A stretch of 64,000 bases of DNA from Fremontodendron californicum (Eukaryota > Streptophyta > Magnoliopsida > Malvales > Malvaceae), in assembly GCA_030761205.1 (NCBI GenBank), contig JAULJL010000028.1, forward strand, positions 22,123,001-22,187,000. Direction: 5' to 3'. Both the position numbers and the translations under genes were made by a program. The notes beneath the pieces were generated by a model that had not been told where the DNA came from, searched no databases, and saw nothing but the letters and a program-made list of their open reading frames with translations. This document shows, one piece after another, positions 33,712-46,660 of this stretch (position 1 is its first letter; each line of letters starts with the position of its first letter).

Positions 33712-35194
33712 ACAAAACTTGTGTAGGGAGGAGAAGATAATTTGGAAGGAGAGATTTTTTTTTTCATGTGCCTACTTTAACACGATATGATTATACGACA
33801 TAAATATAATATAAAAATTTTAAATAAATATGACACAAAATACAACACGATAAAAAAAATATAGACACGATACAAATACATAAATATATTAAAATTTATA
33901 TAACGTAAATTATTAACATATCAAAATTTATATTAATATAAAATATTTTAAATATAATTATGATAAAAAATATACGAATATAATATAAATATAATATAAA
34001 TACTTGAATTTTCAAGTCATCCGCCACCCATCTGCTGCTTTTAATGGTATGGTTAAGCCACGTGAAGGGGACAGTTTAATTTAGATTATCACTTACACTT
34101 ATCTGACAAAACCTTATAATAATAATAATAATAAATATTAAACACGTGTACGGTGCTGATCTCACCATGTATGGGTTTTATTATTGATATAATATAATAT
34201 TTTTTTGGAATAGGTATTAGAGGGATGTAGTTTTTTCTAAAATCATTAAAAAAAATGGTTACAAAAAGTTTAAGTTACGAGAGATTATCGTATTTCAAAG
34301 TTAAAATGTGTTACATGTTTCAGCAATATTCATAGATCATTCATAAAAAAATTGCTGACTAAATTTTACAAATAAAATATCTAATTTTACCAAACTCAAT
34401 TAATCTTCATTGACAAAATCATAAATTTTGATTGTTAAGATAACTTCAAGAACTTTGTTGATATAAAGTTGTGTAAATAAAAAAGAATTATGTTAACAGA
34501 TGCCTATAGGTTATAAACATTGATTATGGTTAGTTAAAATTTTATGAATTTTGAATTTTATTAAAAAAATTATTTTTATTTAATATATCATTTTCATTAA
34601 ATATAAAAAAATTACCGTAAAAAAACATCAATAAATCATTTCTTGATTAATGAGAAGAAATTACCATTTGATTGATATTGCTATAATAATGATCAATGTG
34701 TAATTTTTTATTTGCAAAATAAATGTACGTATGATGATTTCCTTTAAGGAAGATTTTTTTAAAATTAATTAATATATTATTTATAAAAATAATATTGTAT
34801 TAAATATAATAATTAATGAAGTTTTTTATTATTTTTAATATATTTAATGAATATATTACTATACATAAAAAATTTTAAAAAATGTTTTTAAAACACTTGT
34901 CAATAAAATATTTTTTTAATACGAAACCACATTTTCAAACTTTATATTAAATAGTTCAATTCTTAGTCATGACTAACATGTATGTCATTGTCGCCCTTTA
35001 GTTGAATTAAAACATTAGCCGAAACTTTTGAGTCTTTACTTCACGCCTTGTTTTTCAAAACAACCCCACTTAATAATTAGTTAATTTCACTATACTTTGA
35101 CTAAATCTTTGAATTGATTTTGATGATTTTTATCTATGCATAAAGTGCGGATTTTGAAATTAAATAAGAAATGTTGGATATACAATAATAACGG

Positions 35195-35950
35195 TTTTAT
35201 TAACGAGTGTTTTGATATAATTTAAAATTAATTAATATATTATTTATAGTAATAATAGATAATTTTAGACTAAAATAATAATAAAAAATATGAACTTTAT
35301 CATTTTATTTAGATAAATTTCTATACTTTTATTCCATCCAAATAAGCCCTTAACCTTTAATTTGTATCCAACTAAGTCCTTAACTTTTAACATGTACTTA
35401 AATAAACCCATAACTTTTAATTTATACCTAAATAAACCCTTCACATAAATTAGACCTGCTCATGGGCAGGGCCGCGGCCCAGATTTTTTTCTACTTTATT
35501 TAGGCCCGGCTCGGATCACAATTCAAAAAAATAATAAAAATTAAAAAATCATTTTTATAATTTAATTTGAATAAAAAATTAATTTTTTAATGTATGAATA
35601 GTGATATGGGCTGAGCCGGGCAGACCCGAATCACCAAAAATCATATTCAGTCTCGATCCAATACGGGTGGGGCCTATCAGGCCGAGTGAGTTGTCCAGCC
35701 CATAAGCAGGTCTAACATAAATCATTTTTTCATTTGAAATAAGAGTTTATTTAGGTGCAAATCAAATAATAAGGGCTTATTTAGGTATAATAAAAATATA
35801 AGAGCTTATTTAAATAAAATAATAAAGTTCAGTGACTTTTTTAGTATTTTAGCCATAATTTTATTGATAATTTATAATGCATTAATGAAAATATTATTAT
35901 ATATAATAAATTTAAAGAATATCCTTAAACATTAATTAGCAAAATTCATA
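35195..35950. mobile_element. Nested foldback elements around a hAT-like MITE
   Basis: An outer AT-rich element (start ACGAGTGTTTTGATA, end near CCTTAAACATTAATTAGC) is split by an inner inverted repeat. Its arms, AAATAAGCCCTTAA at about 35340 and the matching TAAGGGCTTATTT at about 35770, are in turn split by the MITE at 35451-35714. Three nested levels are inferred from the order of the arms. Confidence 0.45.
35451..35714. mobile_element. hAT-like MITE, 264 bp
   Basis: The inverted ends are TAGACCTGCTCATGGGC and its near complement GCCCATAAGCAGGTCTA. The perfect 8-bp target duplication ACATAAAT (35443-35450 and 35715-35722) is the hAT length. The subterminal parts are GC-rich, the middle AT-rich. 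There is no coding capacity. Confidence 0.85.
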
Positions 35951-38572
35951 TAAAAAAAGGATAATTCACTTGCTATAATATAAAATCACATGTATCAAAA
36001 CAAAATAAATATAAAATGCACTTTTAAAATTATTCGAGAGAGAGATTAAACTCAATTAAAGTCTAGAAATACATCTGATTGTATTAAAAAAAAAAAAAAA
36101 ACAAAAAAAAATATAATCTTCCACCAATGATTGAAGGGTATCTAAGTCAATCTATTAGTTAAGTAATAAATTTTACTTGGATTAGCATTTTCAATAGCAA
36201 GAGAGTAGTACAATATACAACCACATCCACATGGATGGTTTCATCAACTACATGAAATAATTTAATATGCCATTCATTGTTTTTATTTATTTATTTTTCA
36301 TTAAAATATGTTGAAGTAGGAGAAACGTGTTACTTTCCATCCCTTTTATTGTATCACAAAAATAAATTAGTAGTAAAAGAATCTATTGAATATAAAACAA
36401 AATTTAAGTATAACTTTGAGTAATAATAGAAGAGGTTTTCAATTTATACTTGTCCACAAGATATTCGTTTGATTTGACAAATTTGGCTCGTATTTTTAGA
36501 TAACTCCTAATTTTTACTTGACATTCCTCATTGCTTCGTCAGCTCCGTCTCCAATGGACATGAACAAAAAGCATTGTGTTGTATTTCACGATTTCTTATT
36601 ACTAGATGATTGTTTCAGTTTTTTCATGTATGTTAAAGTAATAAATTTAATTAGATATATTAAAAATTACGATTTTGATTATATACGAAGAATAATATAT
36701 CGTAATTTTTAATATATTTAATTAGATTTATTAATTTAACAATGTGAAACTAAAAAACAAAGACTTTGGTATTGGCATGGCACCATAGAGTTTCTCAAAT
36801 GAACAAAACTTGAAGTTTTTTCGGTACATTTTCTGGTATTTGTCTCCGGTGTTTGATCCCAATGCCATGCTATTTTGTTGCCACGTTAGAACATGCAATT
36901 TGTATGTTTCATCAGACACGTATCAGATGACAGATTCTGACAGTCAGTCGCTTTAAGCTTTTAAATCTCTCTCTCTAAATTCAAACAACATTTTATTTTG
37001 ATCTCATCATTACATTCATTAAAATATCCGAAAAGGGCACTTGAGTTTTTGATTCATGATTAGTACATGTTATCTTGTTCAAAAGAGCAAGGTTTAAAAT
37101 TTTATCTCTAAATTATCACAAAAAAAAAAAATAGAAAAAATTGAATTAATAAAAAAAATTGTTGGACAAAATAATAGTATTATTGAAATTTGTTTTTATT
37201 TTAAAAAAATTAATCAATGTATATTATGAAAATCTTTATAGAAAGAAAATATAATTAATATATTATTTTTGAATTAATAAAAATAATATTAAATGTATTT
37301 TTTTTTAAAATGGTATTTAAAATATTATATTAACACAATATTATGTTATTTAATTCAAATTTTGAAACTCATTAAAATCTTGTAATGTATAAAAAGGGTT
37401 TTGCTAAAGATATTTTTTAAGATAGCGACGTGTTCAAAGTTTAGGCTTGGGCAAAAAAGCCACGGTCCAAAAACATGGCAATAAAATTAAGAATTTTGAT
37501 AACGAGTTTTTTAGGAGCGATTAGTTAAATTATTATTTATAACAATACTGTTATATTAAATATAATATTTAATAATTAATTTGATGATTTTTAATATATT
37601 AACAATTATATCTAAAATAATAATTTTAAAAAATATCATAAGATCTATAGTTAACACAATCTTAAAACTAAACTCTGCTATCATGTCTTGTCTTGTCTGA
37701 TTAACTATGGCATTAATGTTGTGAATCTACCAAACTATACTAATTTATTGATGAACTGTTAAACATGAATATAATATATATTAAATGTGTTATATTAATT
37801 ATATTAATTGTATTTTAATATATCGTATCGTATTTATTATATATATTTATTATATTTATTAAATATATTATATTTATGTTATATTTTTATATCGTATTTA
37901 AAATTATCAGATTATTTTTCTAAAATCAAAATATTATTTGAATTACTTTTGCCATTACATTTTTATAATATTTGTTTTACATTTGTAGTATTATGTGTTT
38001 TTCTTAATTACAAAAAATGTTAAATAATATTTAATGATATTTATAATTAGTGTTTAGTCATATTGATTAAAGTTATATTTTTAAAAAATATATATAATTT
38101 GTATGTTGATCAATATAATACATTGAATGTATACTTTTTAAAAAATAATATTTTAATTATTCTTAATCAGTATAAGCATATCTATTAATTTGTGTATGCG
38201 TATCGTGATTTATGTTTTTTTTCCTTCAAATTAGTTGTATAAACATAAACATAATACAAATGATTAAATATATCAAAATCTTAAACAAGAATCGATATGC
38301 GTATTAAACGTATCGTTTTAATTGTGTTTTTTATTTAAATATATTATATCGTATTTATTATACTGTTTTTATATTTATTAAATATGTCATATTTATATAT
38401 TTTTGTATCGTATTTTTATATCGAATCCAAAATTGTTAGGTCTAAGTATAAGCACTGTTGAGTACAATACTAGTTTGGATGCTGACTTGGTGATGAATCC
38501 TCGCACAACAAATCTGATGGGCACAAATGCCAGATCCAACGGCTGTTATTAAGTCATCCACGCTGTCAACAA

Positions 38573-38611
38573 GACGTGGCAGCGCGTGGATCTAAAGCAA
38601 GTCTACGTGTC
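38573..38611 (+). promoter_or_regulatory. Two ABRE-like motifs in the SDIR1 promoter
   Basis: GACGTGGC at 38573-38580 and TACGTGTC at 38604-38611 both contain the ACGTGKC core of abscisic-acid response elements bound by AREB/ABF bZIP factors. They sit about 30 bp apart, just upstream of the putative SDIR1 transcription start, as pairs needed for ABA response usually do. Confidence 0.55.
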
Positions 38612-38619
38612 ACTATCTA

Positions 38620-40170
38620 GACTTCTCTCTCTTCAACATTTCAGTTTCGGACAAAGAAAAGAAAGAATTTTCTCGCATTTTCTTTTCTTTTTCTTTTATC
38701 TCTCAAATTGCTCATTTTACGCAATTAAAAGGACGGTCGTTTGATCGATTGATCTTCGTTTTTCTTGTGTAAGTATATATATTTTTTTCTCTTTTCTTTG
38801 TCTCTTTGCATTGATTTATGTTTGTTTGCTGAGAAAACGGAGGAAAACTGACAATTTTCTTTTGCTTTTTCCTTGCGATTTCTCATCAGACAAACCAGAC
38901 CTCGAAAGTCGACTTTTTTTTTTCTTTTCTTTTCTCGAGATTTTGATTCATACAGGGCAATGTAGGTTACTGTCCTAATATATTTATTTATTTTATTTCA
39001 AATTTTATTCCTTTCGCTTGATTTTGCGGTTGATTCTGTCTTTGCATGTGATTTTTTTTTTTTATAAAAATAATCAAATAAAGGAAGTAATTTAAATCAT
39101 AAAGTTTGAGTCTTCTGCTTGTGAGTATGTGAAAAGTATGCTTAATTAGCATAATATATAGTATTAACTATGCTTTAAAGGGTGTGGCTTTAAAGACAAT
39201 ATTAAATTACTAAAATAATGACAATTGTCAAGGTAAATGGCTTTGCAATTCATAAATAAGTAGGTGCCTTGTTTTTTTCTAAGTTATTTTTTATGGGAAC
39301 TGAGAGATAGAGAGATATGGTGGTGTTAAGCTTCAAACAAATTGTCTATTGGATTTTATTAGTGGATCAAATATGTTAAGCTTTAATGGCATTGGAATAT
39401 GTCATGCTTTGAATCAGTAGATTTGGTGGTTAGGTCTCGATTGTTTTCATCTGTAATGGGATTACTATGACTCTTTTACCACTGAAAATTTTATGATCTT
39501 TTTTCTTTTCCCATCTTGGATTCTAATTCCTTTTAGGGTGATTTCTCTTTGGAGTTTGGGGGAGTTCTATAACAGTTTTTATAGTTATGGTTTGTATTAA
39601 CAAGATTGAAATCTTTGGTTTCGTAATGACCTATGTTGCTTCAACTTTTCATTTTTCTTGAAGTATCCGTCCGACACCCATGTTCGACCCATATCCTGAC
39701 ATGGGTATGGGGATATGATCCTCCATCAAATGTATGTGAATCACTATTACAATTCATTTCAATCAAACAAAGCATGGATAGTCAAGAAATCATGCTTTAT
39801 TAAATTGAAATTTAGTCAAAATTTAAGGATTGCAGAGGTCTATTATTAAGCTAAAACACTTTCCCTCACATACTCAATGTCTTATCCACCAACACCATCT
39901 ATGGTTGGTTAATGGTTATTGACAATCGAAATATGTTATTCTACACTCACATGTTGACGATTTCGGGCTCAATGCTTTCGCTTGTGGCTCAGATAGAAAT
40001 CATTTTTTCTACATATGATTCCAAAATTTACCTATCTATCAAAATTCTGTAAGCTCTGAAGTGGTCATTACCTATGTTACTCGGACTCGGATGAAGTTTC
40101 AAGAGAAGAAGTTGTTTGCTCTACCATCTGCCACCTTTTAGACAAGTGGAGTTTCTGCATTTTTGCAACA
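38620..40170 (+). promoter_or_regulatory. 5' leader of the SDIR1 gene with a long leader intron
   Basis: A CT-rich leader ends at GTAAGT (38769). A branch/pyrimidine region and CTTTTAG end at 40141, leaving 29 leader bases before the ATG at 40171. The inferred intron of about 1.37 kb contains two truncated, opposed fragments of the dispersed MITE (39632-39733 and 40073-40092). Confidence 0.55.
39632..39733 (-). mobile_element. Truncated dispersed MITE copy in the SDIR1 leader intron
   Basis: Starts TATGTTGCTTCAACTT, carries CCGACACCCATG and GGATATGATCCTCC, then stops. An opposed end fragment TATGTTACTCGGACTCGG lies at 40073-40092. Confidence 0.7.
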
Positions 40171-43114
40171 ATGAGTTTTGTTTTCCGAGGGGCTAGAGGA
40201 GATATTGAGAGTGGGTTTTCAGGATTTATTCCTGAACGTCCTGCTGTGGTATGTTCGCTTATCTAAATATTTTTACCTGTTGGATAGCCAGATTATCTTA
40301 TACTATATAATGGGATTTGATCTCTCCTCGATATTTCTTTTTCAGCGCATACATGCAGCTCGACCAGTTAATTCCAATTCACTGGCCTTTCTTGTTACAG
40401 GTAATGTTTCTAGTTCCATATGTTTTCTTCCATTGCCATCTGTTAACTTTTGTCTCTAATCATTCCTTATTGTATCTTTAACTTCCATTTCTAATCTGTT
40501 CTTACCTGTTTGTTTTCAGCAGTTCTTTTTCTGTTCATGATTGTAAACTCTCACCAAATGTCACCAAACTTTCTGGTATTTACTCACTGCACATTCACTG
40601 GGAGTATGTATGTTGGTGTATCTGTTAATACATGGCAATCATGGAGGTATCCTCTGTGTCTGTGCATGCAGCTTTGGCTAGTTGTCGGTGTCTTTTTAAT
40701 GGCTACGACCCTGAGGATGTATGCAACTTGTCAGCAACTTCAAGCTCAGGCCCGAGCTCATGCTGCAGCAGCTAGCGGTTTGCTTGGTCATACCGAGTTG
40801 CGTTTGCACATGCCATCATCAATCGCTTTTGCTACAAGAGGACGCTTACAAGGACTAAGACTCCAACTTGCACTTCTTGACCGTGAATTTGATGACCTAG
40901 GTATCGTGCTTTTGCAAAATTCACTCATAAGATTCGATGGTTTGGTTTTAACATGCATTGACAGATATGTAAAGAGAGTTTTGGTTGTAATTAGTTCGGT
41001 TTTCTGAAGATTAATAATTCCTTTCTTTCTGCTCCAGATTATGACACCCTTAGAGCATTGGATTCTGATAATACTTCCACAAGTCATTCAATGAGTGAGG
41101 AAGAGATAAATGCCTTACCTGTGCACAAGTACAAGGTCCCTGGCCCAGAGAGGTACGCATAAACTATGTTATTCAGACTCGGGTATGAGTGTCCAATACG
41201 GGTATGAGTGTCGAATACGGGTATGTGTCCAATACGGGTATGTTCAATTTTTTTTATGTTTTTTCATGTATTTGGAGGGTCCTTGGAGGGTCATATCCTC
41301 ATACTCATGTCCGGATATGTGTCGGATACGGGTACTTCAAGAAAAATGAAGACCCGGAGCAACATAGCGCATAAATGCTTCTCTTTAGGTAGTAGGGCGT
41401 GCTTATTTTTCTTTTGACTGAATTCATAGTCGCATCAATTTTTCTTCCTCATATTTTTTTTTTTTACAGTGCTGGATCATCAGTGCAGCAGGCATCACCT
41501 TCTTCATCCCCAGTCGAGGTATCAGTAAATACTTTTAAGATTAATTTTTTTTTTTATAATCAATTAGAAAATAATGGTGATTAGGTACCACTATCAAGCA
41601 ATTCCTTCTGCGTTGGTCATTCTGTTTTCAAGTTGTAATAAGTTTTTCATGAAGCTTTTATACTGCAAAGTCTAGCTATGTTACTTGGACTCGGCTGTGA
41701 GTGTCGGATATGGGTACCTATCCAACATAGGTATGTTCAATTTTTTCTAAGTTTTTTCATGTATTTGGAGGGTCATACTCATGTCCGATATGTGTTGGAC
41801 ACGGGTGTCGGATACGGGTACTTCAAGAAAATTGAAAAGTCGGAGCAACACAACTTTTATATGTTTCAAAGAAGATCTTGGTAACATAACAAGTCATTGA
41901 GTACATCTCATATTCAAAGTTGACATAATCAAAGAGGGCATTAAAGTTTTCAAGACAAATTTGTCTGTGTCTGTGTCTGTGCATCTTTCTGAATCATTTC
42001 ATATGTACTGTTTCATGGATGGGTTTTGTAGTCTAAATCACAAATACTTATTGCAGCCAAAGCAAGATTCTAGGAAGGCTGATGGGAGTATGAAGGATTC
42101 AGAAGATGAATTAACTTGTACTATTTGCTTGGATCAAGTTAACAGGGGGGAGCTTGTTCGGAGCTTGCCATGTTTGCATCAGGTTCTATTTTTACAACCT
42201 GCATTGTAATGTAAACAATTTTAGTGTTTCCTCCAATCTCTCCATTTATGAATGGTTTTGTCTTAGTAGTTTCCCATGTTATCTTCATAAACATTGTAAA
42301 CTGCAAATTATGATCGATTTCGTGCAATTTGTTTTTCATGGGCGTGACTTGAGAAAAATATTCTTATGCTTAAATGTTTCATAGTTACATGCAGCTGTGA
42401 ATTCTTGACTTGTTGAAAGTGTAAATGTCTGTCTTCCTATCTCAAATTATCATTCTAAAGTCTGCCCTTGACTTTTTTTTTTTCTTTTCTTTTTCCAAAT
42501 AATTGCCCAAACATTTCTGAATTCTTGATGATTCTTGATTCTTTTTCATGTGCCGGCAGCTTAGTCCTTCATTGAGATGCTAATAGTTAAACCCTAAATC
42601 CAAATCTTTCATGGTTCTCTTGATGCTATGATATGGACTTTTGGAGAACCTCACCCCAAAAACTAATTATTGAGATGGGAGAGGCTAAATCCATATAAAC
42701 CCTTCAAGAAGGTCATTTATTTTCTAATGTGGGATCGTAACAAACCACCAAGCTTGAAAGACCAACGTCCTCGTTGGTCACGGTTACGTTGGTCACGGCT
42801 GGCACCTTTTTTTTCTTGATACCAATTGATATGGAACTTTGGAGAACCTCATCCTAAAAGCTAGCTATTGAGGTGGGAGAGCCTATATCCATATAAACCC
42901 CTCAAGAAAATCATTTATTTTTCAACGTGGGATCATAACATGTCATTTCTATTAATATATGATATATGAATAATGTTCTTTCTTGCAGTTTCATGCTAGC
43001 TGTATCGATCCGTGGTTGCGGCAACAAGGCACGTGTCCGGTATGTAAGTTTAGAATGAGGTCAGGATGGCAGGAAAACAGGGAGAGTGAATCAGATGATT
43101 CAGACATGGTTTAA
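40171..43114 (+). CDS. SDIR1: SDIR1-type RING finger E3 ubiquitin ligase, eight exons, 276 aa
   Basis: The exons are 40171-40248, 40346-40400, 40523-40575, 40672-40900, 41038-41152, 41470-41518, 42057-42182 and 42989-43114, all GT-AG and in phase, giving 276 codons. The N-terminus is MSFVFRGARGDIESGFSGF. Two membrane segments lie at about 38-53 and 61-79, then the conserved RMYATCQQLQAQ and RGRLQGLRLQLALLDREFDD blocks, a Ser-rich linker, and a C3H2C3 RING at 214-254 (CTICLD ... HQFHASCIDPW ... CPVC). The Arabidopsis protein of the same layout (273 aa) is an ER-membrane E3 ligase that promotes ABA and drought/salt signalling. Everything needed for activity is present. Intron 5 and intron 6 each hold a MITE, and intron 7 holds a TRIM. 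Exon 3 has a NAGNAG acceptor. Confidence 0.96.
41166..41366 (+). mobile_element. Dispersed MITE copy in SDIR1 intron 5
   Basis: Ends TATGTTATTCAGACTC and GACCCGGAGCAACATA. A GGGTATGAGTGTC-type segment is present an extra time, making it longer than most. Confidence 0.85.
41677..41852 (+). mobile_element. Dispersed MITE copy in SDIR1 intron 6
   Basis: Starts TATGTTACTTGGACTC and ends AAGTCGGAGCAACACA. Confidence 0.8.
42629..42940 (-). mobile_element. TRIM (terminal-repeat retrotransposon in miniature), 312 bp
   Basis: Two direct repeats of 114 bp (42629-42742 and 42827-42940) with TG...CA ends flank 84 bp of non-coding DNA. On the minus strand ATTGGTATCAAG follows the right-hand repeat and resembles the initiator-tRNA-Met primer site. 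This gives a right-to-left element. It lies in SDIR1 intron 7. A clean 5-bp target duplication is not evident, so the outer limits may be off by a few bases. Confidence 0.75.
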
Positions 43115-43589
43115 CTTCACTCCCCAAGTAATATACTTATCTGTATATATGCATTAAAGTATATCCATCATATTTGCAGTTACATACAAATAATGTTTTC
43201 TGCTAGGATCGATAATTGTTATCTATCTTGGGCTTCATGAAGAAAACGAGGGTATAGGTTCATCATGCTTAGACATGTACCTTTTAACTAAAAAATTCCT
43301 TAGGATTAGACCTGCCAATTCGTGTATACGTATCGTGTTTTTGTATTTTCTCGTGTCATAATTATGTTTAAGGTGTTTTATATTAATATAGATTTTGAAA
43401 TGTTAATAATTTGTATTATATAGATTTTGATACATTCGTGTATTCATATTGTGTCCGTGTTTTTTTTTGTTGTTGTGTCATATCCAATATTGATAGGTTT
43501 ACTTATGATCTCGTCTAAATATACTTTGTGTTAGGTCATTAGTTCCTTTTGGATAGATTTCTAGCTTTATTTTCCTTATATATATATAT

Positions 43590-43972
43590 ATATAGAGGAG
43601 GGATCCACTAACACTAGTGTAAAATTAAATTAGTTTTATACACTTCCGTAACTTTTTATACGATTTATATTATAACAAATCGACCGTTGGATTTAACAAT
43701 ATAATTGTACTCGTCGTGCACGTAAAGTTTCGAATCGATCCGATATTTCTATCATATTGATCGAGAATATTGTCTTTTTCAATATATATTTAACGGTTGA
43801 AAGTTTTTTACATCGAACAAATAGTTAGACATTTTTAATTTACTCAAAACTTAACGTGCATGATCTACGTGAATAGAAAATGAAATACGACGGTCGGATT
43901 AAACAAATATAAATCGTATAAAAAATTATGAAAGTGTGTAAAATTAATTTAGTTTTAAATTAGTGTACGTGG

Positions 43973-43973
<1 letters not shown>
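43590..43973. mobile_element. Foldback/MITE-like element with long inverted ends
   Basis: The left arm (CCACTAACACTAGTGTAAAA, continuing to about 43690 with TTTTTATACGATTTAT) matches the reverse complement of the right arm ending TTAGTGTACGTGG at about 43970. The arms are about 90 bases and imperfect. There is no coding capacity and no clear target duplication. Confidence 0.6.
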
Positions 43974-44004
<31 letters not shown>

Positions 44005-44264
44005 AGGCTTAGATCATAAGTAACGTTAACTAATCCACGAAAGGGGCTATAATTTCTTCCTTGGCAAAACTGAAGTTCATTTTTCTCCTTCTCTTACAAT
44101 TCTCCATAACCAAAGCTCATGAAGGGCAAACTTGCATGGGAAGGGCTTAATCTTGGTGAAAATATGGTGCTTCATCATTCTTTCTAGTGAGCACTTTTGC
44201 AGGTGGCGTCTCCCCTTTTTATCAATGGAACGAAAGTTTTCTCTTCTTAGGCACACAGTTTGCC

Positions 44265-44298
<34 letters not shown>

Positions 44299-44513
44299 CT
44301 GACCACCTCTTTGATTCATTTCTTGAGATATTCTGATCAGACTTTCAGTGATCTGTTGACCAAAACATACTCTTTTGCATTCATGTTGGCATCGTTGGGC
44401 TATCTTTGTTTATATCAAGTGGTGAAACAGAAGTTCGAGTGCAAGTGGAAGTGGAAGAAGGAAGAAGTGCTGATGAGGAGCATTCTAAAGATGTAATAAT
44501 ACTAATGGCTACT

Positions 44514-44692
44514 TATGTTGTTCTGACTCTTCGTTTTTCTTGAAGTATCCGTATCAGACACTCATGTCGGACGTATTTTCGGACATGAGTACGGGGATAT
44601 GATCCTCCAAGAACCTTCCAAATACATGAAAATGTTAAAAAAAAATTAAATATACCCGTGTCCAATACTCACACTCGAGTCCGAGTAACATA
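44514..44692 (-). mobile_element. Dispersed MITE copy
   Basis: Starts TATGTTGTTCTGACTC and ends GAGTCCGAGTAACATA. Confidence 0.85.
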
Positions 44693-46196
44693 GATGGCTG
44701 CCAATCCAGTTTTTTTGATATTACATCTTTGGGGGATACCGTACTTCTTATTCTCGCCCTATGTTTTCATTCAGTTTTCAAGGGCATTGTCGTTGGTGTT
44801 GCAGGTAGATTTCATTCAACAAACTATACATAAACAAGCTTTAGAGAGGAGGAATTATCCGTAGGGATGTTAAGTGGATTGTCTGCAATTTTTGAAATAT
44901 CCGAATCAAAATTCGCTTAATTTATATAATATCCGAATTCGTTTATTATCCGCTTACTATTCGAATCAGCATCCGACTTAGATAGCAATATCCATCGGAT
45001 GTCCGAATCCGTTAAAATAAATTTTTTAAAGATAAAAGTATAAAATTAAACAAGATTTAAATATGTAAACGGATATCGAATATCTGAATTCATTATTCGT
45101 ATAAATAAAACGGATTCTGATATCTGATACTATCCAAATCAAAATCAAAACTGATTCGAATATTGGATATCCAAAAGTTTCTATTTGAATCCGTTTCGAA
45201 TCCGCTACAGATAATAAATTTAATATCAGAATCTAAAAATTATCCTACTATGTCAATCATAGTAGTGAGATGAGATCCCCTTCTTTTTGAAGTACTGTGA
45301 GCTTTAATAAAATATAGACTCTCAACAATTTTAGCTAAAAATGCTATTCAGGGAAGGCTGGAACTGGCTGATGATAGATGGAGCTAGGCTTCATGATAAA
45401 TGACTATAATACATGTATCTTAGACATAATTCTTGGTTTAAGTGTGTTTTGAGTTTAAAAAAGGCTTTTCCTTGTATTTTATTGCCTCACACTTAGAAAA
45501 AACTTAGCAGTCAGGTTGTGCTACTCCTTCCAATGAAGTGTTGCAGAAATGTTTTTCATTGACTCTCAAGCTTATCATTCATCATTTACTGCTATGCAAA
45601 TAGAAGTTCTTAGCAGCAGGCTTTAAATTTTGATCGCGGAAATATTTATGGTTGCGTCACGTTTATCGTGGTTGCGGATGTAATGAATGCTTTAATTACG
45701 GTAAATATCGAACCGAAACCGTAAAATAGCGATTATAACGTCGCAGTGCGACTGCTATTTAGCAAACTAACTTGGACTGAAAAGAAAGATCTTACTGAGT
45801 GAGTTTTAGTGCATAAAAAAACAGTTTCAGAGCTGACTTGGTGAGTTCAAAGATGAAATTGTGATAAGTTGGGGATCAGAACTGAAAGGAAAAGAGCCCA
45901 GACTCTTATTTAAGGATAAAAAATCCAAGGTTTGCCTTCAAACTTTTAACAGAATACTCATTTCCTACCTCTTTTTCTAAAAGGGGAAAAAAGATGGCTT
46001 TCATTCCCAATGCAGATCCAATAGCCATTGATGTCCTCCTATTATTATATTGGCAGCTGCAACAGCTGAAAGGAATCTCGCTGTCATCAATACACACAAA
46101 AAAGAAGAAAATAGGAACAACAATAACCAACCAAAAGCCACTCCATAAAGGAAAATCAAATCTAAGAATACCTGCTGATTTTGAGATCTGCTTTTC

Positions 46197-46365
46197 ATGT
46201 TATTCCGATTCTTCATTTTTTTTAAAATATTCGTGTCCGACACATATTCGGATATGGGTACGGGGTACGATCCTTCAAGTATATGAAAAACTTTAAAAAA
46301 ATTGAGCATATACCTATATCGAACACATACCCGTATCTGACACTCACACCCAAATCCGAGTAACA
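46197..46365 (-). mobile_element. Dispersed MITE copy 3' of the DVL gene
   Basis: Starts ATGTTATTCCGATTC and ends AATCCGAGTAACA. Confidence 0.8.
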
Positions 46366-46660
46366 AGGGGAAAACAAAAAGAAATCACAGGGTGGAAATG
46401 GAGGAAGAAAAGATTAAAAAAAAAAAGTACTGCTAGTTTAAGATTTGACAGAAATCTATTTGTTCATATAGTATATTTTCTTACAACTATAAAAGTTGTA
46501 GCTCTCTCATTTATAATTACAAACTGAACTGAACTAAGTAGAAGTGAAGGTAAGCAAGAAAAACTCTATGAACATTTATCTGTTCTTGTTCCAATGGATG
46601 AAATCCATGAAATCAAGACAAACAAAATCCAAGAATCTCCATCACTTTTTTTTTTCCCCT

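Larger units (their letters stand above)
33722..38560. other. AT-rich intergenic DNA with dispersed repeats
   Basis: No gene is supported. It holds fragments of two AT-rich dispersed families: an ATATTAATTGTATCG-type family at about 33775-34015, 37745-37912 and 38220-38445, and a foldback family with ends TTAACGAGTGTTTT/AAACACTTGTTAA at about 34735-34915, 35195-35950 and 37495-37665. It also contains a hAT-like MITE (35451-35714). Confidence 0.6.
43115..46190. other. Intergenic DNA with several repeats
   Basis: No gene is supported. It contains SDIR1 3' sequence, an AT-rich dispersed repeat (about 43308-43505), a foldback element (about 43590-43973), a poly-T run (44267-44298), a MITE (44514-44692), an AT-rich repeat rich in TCCGAATC motifs (about 44870-45240) and a copy of a GCGATTA-type repeat (about 45625-45765; a relative lies at about 49178-49365). 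Confidence 0.6.

Noticed and set aside
46001..46366. 121-codon minus-strand ORF
   Set aside because: Its first half is MITE translation and its second half lies in flank of the DVL gene without conserved text.
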